Assembly: GCA_017353825.1 (NCBI GenBank)
Contig: JAFMSC010000172.1
Location: forward strand, 1-8,107
Length of the DNA: 8,107 nucleotides
Source of the DNA: Hyphomicrobiaceae bacterium
GTDB taxonomy: Bacteria > Pseudomonadota > Alphaproteobacteria > Rhizobiales > Hyphomicrobiaceae
Reading direction: 5' to 3'
Below, one piece after another: positions 4,995-8,107 of the stretch (position 1 is its first letter; every line of letters starts with the position of its first letter). The translations under genes were made by a program, and so were the position numbers. The notes beneath the pieces are model-generated. The model was given only the letters and a program-made list of their open reading frames with translations, made no database searches and had not been told where the DNA came from.

Positions 4995-5357
4995 GGCCGG
5001 AGCCGAGGCGCCGGCATGCGGCGCGCTGCCGAGAGGAGGCGCGCCCGCGTTCGGGGCCGTTTGGTGCTGGCCCGGCAGCGCCACCGCCAGTGCAAGGCAA
5101 TGCCGGTGTCCCTGGGAGCCGGCATTGCCGCGTCGGGAGCAGTCCCGGCCGCGACGGCCGCTGGCAGCCCGGATTGACGACAGCCGGCCGCCGGCGGGCG
5201 CTTGGGAACGGGGCCGGTCGCGCATATTGATGTCCTACCAAAAGGGGCGCTTGAAGACATGCGCTTCACCCGAGGTGTCATCGGCGAACGTTTGCTTCCC
5301 GCGGGCGCATAGCGGGCGCCGCCTCTGCCCGACGTCCAGGCGAATAGGAGGATGACC
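4995..5357. other. Intergenic region with two GC-rich hairpins and an 11-bp-period direct repeat
   Basis: No credible gene is visible. Minus-strand frames through here extend antisense into both neighbouring genes and have Arg/Pro-rich translations. A hairpin, GCGCCG-GCATG-CGGCGC (5008-5024), starts 13 bases after the stop codon of the arginine-rich protein gene and may help end its mRNA. A second, stronger hairpin lies at 5096-5129. Near the right end GCGGGCGC occurs at 5301-5308 and 5312-5319, spaced by 11 bp (one helical turn), as in some operators. No convincing -35/-10 pair is seen before the TelA-like gene. Confidence 0.55.
5096..5129. repeat. Perfect 11-bp-stem hairpin
   Basis: GGCAATGCCGG (5096-5106) is the exact reverse complement of CCGGCATTGCC (5119-5129), around a 12-base loop. 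No T-run follows on either strand, so it is not a classical terminator. It may be an mRNA 3'-end structure or a regulator site between the arginine-rich protein gene and the TelA-like gene. Confidence 0.75.
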
Positions 5358-6536
5358 ATGGCCGACCCCGCGACCAAATCCCCACTGCAGTACCTCGACA
5401 AGGCGACCGCGGCGCTGCGCGACTTGGGCGTGATGCCCGACAAGGCCGAGCCGGCTCCCATCAACGCGCTGCTCGAGAAGATTTCCGACCTCGACAAGGA
5501 TAAGATTGCCCTCATCGCGCGCACGCTCGGCCAGGCGGAAGCGTTCAACGAGGTGGTGCGCGAGCAAACCTCCCAGATGCAGATCGGCGAGCGCTACCAG
5601 GAGATCACCAACGGCTTCAACTCCGTCCGCGACGACGCCAAGCGTCTCGTCGATCAGGTGTCCGACGGTAAGATCGACATCTTCGAGCGCGGCACCAACA
5701 TGTGGATGAAGATCGCCCGCGGCGACATCGCCGACCGCTTTGAGAGGATCCGCAAGACCTATCTCGCGGTCACCAAGGAGACCAAGAACCAGATCGAGCG
5801 CGAGGGCAAGATCCTCGAGGCCTACCGCGACTATCGCGGCGCCCTCAAGCATGGCGAGGTGATGTCCCTGGAAGTCCTCCAGCAGGCCGAGGCCAAGCTC
5901 GAAGCAGCCCGCAAGGACCTGCAGACGGCGACCGACAAGGTGGCCAATTTCGCGGGCAACGACCCCGCCCAACGCGCCAAACTGGAGCTGGGGCGCGACG
6001 AAGAGCTGCGCCGCACCCAGGAGGAGGAGAAGCGCTACCAGATCGCCAAGGACCTCTCCGACAACATGACCATCTCCTACAATACCACCGAGGTGATCAT
6101 GGCGCGACTGATGCAGACAACCTCGGCCAAGGAGCGCGTCTACGGCCAGGCTACCACGTTCTTTTCCACCAACGACAGTGTGCTGACGGCTCTCAAAGCC
6201 TCGTTCACCGGCATGTTCGGCCTGCACGAGTCCACCAAAACGCTCGATGCCATGAAGGAGGGCATGTCGAAGAGCCTGGAGACCCTGTCGGAGATCGGCG
6301 ACAAGGTGCAGGAGGCGGCCGTGCGCTCGGGCTACGGCCCCACCATCAGGGCCGATGCGGTGAAGAAGCTGGTCGACAGCGTCATCAACTTCCAGGAGCG
6401 CTCCCGCGAGATCATCGCTGAGATGCGCAAGCTTTCGACGCAGAACTCGGCCGAGATCCGCGACGCCGTGGAGGAGGGCAAGAAGCGCATCGCCCGCCTT
6501 GCTGCCAACGCCCAGGACCTGCCGGCCGCCGCTTGA
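5358..6536 (+). CDS. Long alpha-helical protein with TelA-like (toxic anion resistance) build
   Basis: The 392-residue product is almost wholly helical and highly charged, with no signal peptide or membrane segment, so it is cytosolic or peripheral. Residues 35-105 form an N-terminal helical region. Residues 108-166 carry a distinctive block (KIARGDIADRFERIRKTY, then ILEAYRDYRGALKHG). Residues 170-235 are coiled coil (LEAARKDLQTATDKV, EELRRTQEEEKRYQ). Residues 236-325 are a less charged helical core (NTTEVIMARLMQT, SFTGMFGLHESTKTLD). A final helix covers 335-385. The order of helical blocks and the length resemble TelA/KlaA-family proteins (usually near 380 residues), but the similarity is remote and the family is not proven. 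The ATG at 5358 is chosen over the one at 5352 because AGGAGG (5346-5351) then has a six-base spacer instead of none. It is the first gene of the cluster with the DUF6384-like gene. Confidence 0.72.
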   Translation: MADPATKSPLQYLDKATAALRDLGVMPDKAEPAPINALLEKISDLDKDKIALIARTLGQAEAFNEVVREQTSQMQIGERYQEITNGFNSVRDDAKRLVDQVSDGKIDIFERGTNMWMKIARGDIADRFERIRKTYLAVTKETKNQIEREGKILEAYRDYRGALKHGEVMSLEVLQQAEAKLEAARKDLQTATDKVANFAGNDPAQRAKLELGRDEELRRTQEEEKRYQIAKDLSDNMTISYNTTEVIMARLMQTTSAKERVYGQATTFFSTNDSVLTALKASFTGMFGLHESTKTLDAMKEGMSKSLETLSEIGDKVQEAAVRSGYGPTIRADAVKKLVDSVINFQERSREIIAEMRKLSTQNSAEIRDAVEEGKKRIARLAANAQDLPAAA

Positions 6537-6598
6537 GGCCTGCATAGCGGCCCTTGGCCAGGACGAGGTGAGACTCGATGTGAGACTCAAGGTGCGCG
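6537..6598 (+). promoter_or_regulatory. Short spacer with duplicated GTGAGACTC carrying two GANTC sites
   Basis: The 62-bp gap between the TelA-like and DUF6384-like genes contains GTGAGACTC at 6568-6576 and again at 6580-6588, a 12-bp period. Each copy holds GACTC, a GANTC site of the kind methylated by CcrM in most alphaproteobacteria. An AAGG (6589-6592) next to the second copy is the only Shine-Dalgarno-like patch for the ATG at 6599. The repeat therefore overlaps the translation initiation region. Confidence 0.6.
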
Positions 6599-7573
6599 AT
6601 GGCCGCAACCGAGGCACCACCTGATGCGGGCTCTTCCGAGGTGGCCTCCAAGGAGAGGCCGCAGACGCTCGACGAGCTGATGATCGCCATGGACGTGGTG
6701 GACACCTTGCGCCACCGCGACGATCTGGTGCGCCGCGAGCTTGACGAGGAAGGCCGCGAAGCCGAGCTCATCGAGCGCCTGCGCAAGATCTACGGCGACC
6801 AGGGCATCAAGGTGCCCGACCGCGTGCTCCTCGACGGCGTCAAGGCGCTGAAAGAGAGCCGCTTCGTCTACACCCCGCCGCCGCCCGGCTGGAAGCGCAC
6901 GATGCTCACCGCCTGGACGCGGCGCGGCCTCTACGGCCGGCGCACCGGGATCGGCGCCGCGGTGCTCGCCGCGGGCTTGGGCAGCTACTATCTCCTCAAG
7001 GTGCGCCCCGCCAGGCTCGCGGTGGAGCGGGCACGCATCGAGCTCACCGAGACCCTACCCAATGCCCTGCGCCAAGCGCACGCCAACGCCCTCGCCATCG
7101 CCACCGACCCGGCCGCCAAGGCCAAGGCCGACGCGCTTGCCGCCGACGGTGAGCGCGCGGTCCGCGACGGCAACCGCACGGCCGCCGCCAAGGCCAAGGG
7201 CGAGTTGTCCACCCTCGCCGACAATCTGGCGCGCGAGTACACCCTCACCATCGTCTCGCGGCCGGGCGAGAGCACGGCCGTGTGGCGCCGCCCGCCCGGT
7301 GCCAGCACGGCCCGCAACTACTACCTGATCGTAGAGGCGATCGCGCCAGATGGGAGCAAGCTGAGCCTGCCTGTGCGCAACGAAGAGACCGGCGAGACCA
7401 AGACCGTCAGCCGCTTCGGCGTGCGCGTGCCTGAGGAGGTCTATGAGCAGGTACGGCGCGACAAGAGCGACGACGGCATCGTTGCGAGGAACCGTCTTGG
7501 AATAAAGCGGCGCGGCACGCTCGAGATCGACTATCAGATGCCGGTGGCGGGCGGGTTCATTACCAAATGGTGA
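6599..7573 (+). CDS. DUF6384-like single-pass membrane protein
   Basis: The 324-residue product has three regions. Residues 1-110 are acidic then basic and helical, with TLDELMIAMDVVDTLRHRDD and LIERLRKIYGDQGI, ending in a PPPPGWKR turn. A basic stretch (WTRRGLYGRRTG) leads into one membrane helix at about 117-135 (GIGAAVLAAGLGSYYLLKV). Residues 138-215 are Ala/Lys/Glu-rich helix, probably coiled coil. Residues 215-320 are beta-rich (YTLTIVSRPGE, NYYLIVEAIAPDG, GTLEIDYQM). The positive charge before the helix predicts a cytoplasmic N-terminus and a periplasmic C-terminal domain. The pattern matches what I recall of DUF6384 family proteins, whose function is unknown. The ATG at 6599 is the first start after an in-frame TGA at 6581. 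It follows the TelA-like gene by 62 bp on the same strand, suggesting one operon and a physical partnership. Confidence 0.78.
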   Translation: MAATEAPPDAGSSEVASKERPQTLDELMIAMDVVDTLRHRDDLVRRELDEEGREAELIERLRKIYGDQGIKVPDRVLLDGVKALKESRFVYTPPPPGWKRTMLTAWTRRGLYGRRTGIGAAVLAAGLGSYYLLKVRPARLAVERARIELTETLPNALRQAHANALAIATDPAAKAKADALAADGERAVRDGNRTAAAKAKGELSTLADNLAREYTLTIVSRPGESTAVWRRPPGASTARNYYLIVEAIAPDGSKLSLPVRNEETGETKTVSRFGVRVPEEVYEQVRRDKSDDGIVARNRLGIKRRGTLEIDYQMPVAGGFITKW

Positions 7574-7628
7574 GGGTCAAGGGCCACCGGCCGCGCCGAG
7601 GCACGCCCGGTAACGATGCGCGAACTTC

Positions 7629-7733
7629 ACCCTCCCCTCCCCCTTGCGGGGAGGACAGGTTGGGGGGATCAGAAGTGAGGTTTGGGGTTCCCCCCACCCC
7701 TAACCCCCAACCCCTCCCCACAAGGGGCGAGGG
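7629..7733. repeat. Intergenic palindromic repeat element (MITE/REP-like), about 105 bp
   Basis: The element is almost purely C-rich on the left and right arms and G-rich in between. Its right end, read on the minus strand from 7733 (CCCTCGCCCCTTGTGGGGAG then GGGTTGGGGG), aligns with its left end (CCCTCCCCTCCCCCTTGCGG then GGAGGACAGGTTGGGGGG from 7631), giving imperfect terminal inverted repeats of about 35 bp. Each arm also folds on itself (CTCCCCC-TTG-CGGGGAG on the left, CCCCT-CCCCAC-AAGGGG on the right). Dispersed elements of this composition are common between genes in Hyphomicrobiales. No coding capacity is present. Confidence 0.8.
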
Positions 7734-7755
7734 AATCGACGCGAGGCGCTGACCC

Positions 7756-8107
7756 ATGTGGACCGGGCGGGAGACGCTAGGGTCGATTGAGAGCACCATC
7801 GGCAAGCTCTACCGGGAGGAGAGCCAGCTCGACACCTCCTTGCGCTCGGCCGTCGTCGAGACCGAGCGGCTGCGCAAGGAGCGCGCCGAGACGCTGCGCG
7901 AGCTAGCCCGCGTGAAGCTCGACGAGATGGCGGCCGGCCGCCTCGTCAGCAACCTCGACGCCGGGGAGCGGCGCGCGGTCAAGCTTCTCGACGACTACCG
8001 CCTGCGCATCACCGGCGTCACCGAGCGTCGCGACGGCCTCCTCAAGGACGTGGCGGGTGCCAAGGCGGCGCGCGACGCCGGCGCCAAGCTTGTCGAGGAG
8101 GCGCTGG
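7756..8107 (+). CDS. Coiled-coil protein, N-terminal part (continues beyond right edge)
   Basis: An ATG at 7756 opens a frame that stays open to the window end (117 full codons). The in-frame TGA at 7750-7752 lies just upstream, and GAGG (7743-7746) sits nine bases before the ATG, so this start is well fixed. The translation begins MWTGRETLGSIESTIGKLYR and is a continuous charged helix with heptad-like Leu spacing: ETERLRKERAETLRELARVK, then VTERRDGLLKDVAGAKAARD. No signal peptide or membrane helix is visible in this part, so it is likely cytosolic. A helical kink is likely near residues 60-80 (AGRLVSNLDAGERRAVKLLDD). Gene order and strand place it in the cluster with the TelA-like and DUF6384-like genes, 182 bp downstream across the palindromic element. 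No family is recognised, and the C-terminal domain that might identify it is missing. Confidence 0.82.
   Translation, partial: MWTGRETLGSIESTIGKLYREESQLDTSLRSAVVETERLRKERAETLRELARVKLDEMAAGRLVSNLDAGERRAVKLLDDYRLRITGVTERRDGLLKDVAGAKAARDAGAKLVEEAL

Noticed and set aside
4991..5548. Minus-strand open frame across the gap before the TelA-like gene
   Set aside because: It starts antisense inside the TelA-like gene, is rich in Arg, Ala and Pro with no domain, and crosses the hairpin at 5096-5129.
5235..6620. Minus-strand open frame of 461 codons
   Set aside because: It is antisense to the whole TelA-like gene. Long antisense frames are expected in GC-rich genes, and its translation (rich in Gly, Leu, His and Val) mirrors the codon bias of the real gene.

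Overview
This is a GC-rich bacterial chromosomal window, most likely from an alphaproteobacterium of the order Hyphomicrobiales (Rhizobiales). The basis is strong G/C bias at third codon positions, a NarL/FixJ response regulator, a DUF937 plus PRC-barrel protein, a DUF6384-like protein, and a C-rich/G-rich intergenic palindrome of a type scattered through such genomes. I cannot name a genus. I see no tRNA, rRNA, CRISPR array, transposase or phage gene.

Layout from left to right. A possible signal-peptide protein runs off the left edge on the minus strand (1-167, weak). A gene-free stretch follows that ends in about seven copies of a degenerate 14-bp tandem repeat (395-492), directly behind the stop codon of a minus-strand two-component response regulator (498-1130). 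The 783-bp gap at 1131-1913 has no convincing protein gene. It does hold a complete-looking minus-strand small-RNA unit: an AT-rich promoter (1437-1464), a transcript with two C-rich anti-Shine-Dalgarno-like tracts, and a perfect 14-bp stem followed by a T-run (1305-1353).

A plus-strand gene at 1914-3098 encodes a DUF937 domain, one membrane helix, a Thr/Pro-rich linker and a PRC barrel. It is followed by a 28-residue hydrophobic microprotein (3275-3361) with a good ribosome binding site, whose stop codon touches a large near-perfect hairpin (3361-3401). A minus-strand exported protein with an HESVH zinc-protease motif (3490-4305) diverges from a plus-strand exported, arginine-rich, internally repetitive small protein (4575-4994). 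The intergenic space between them carries an exact 13-bp tandem duplication and a possible extended -10 promoter.

The right third holds a same-strand cluster. It contains a long helical protein with a TelA-like overall build (5358-6536), a DUF6384-like single-pass membrane protein (6599-7573), and a coiled-coil protein cut by the window edge (7756-8107+). A roughly 105-bp palindromic element (7629-7733) lies between the second and third genes. A cytosolic helical protein, a membrane anchor and another coiled-coil protein encoded together suggest an envelope-associated complex. This cluster and the putative sRNA are the best candidates for undescribed biology. Functions here rest on motifs and topology read by eye and are marked accordingly.
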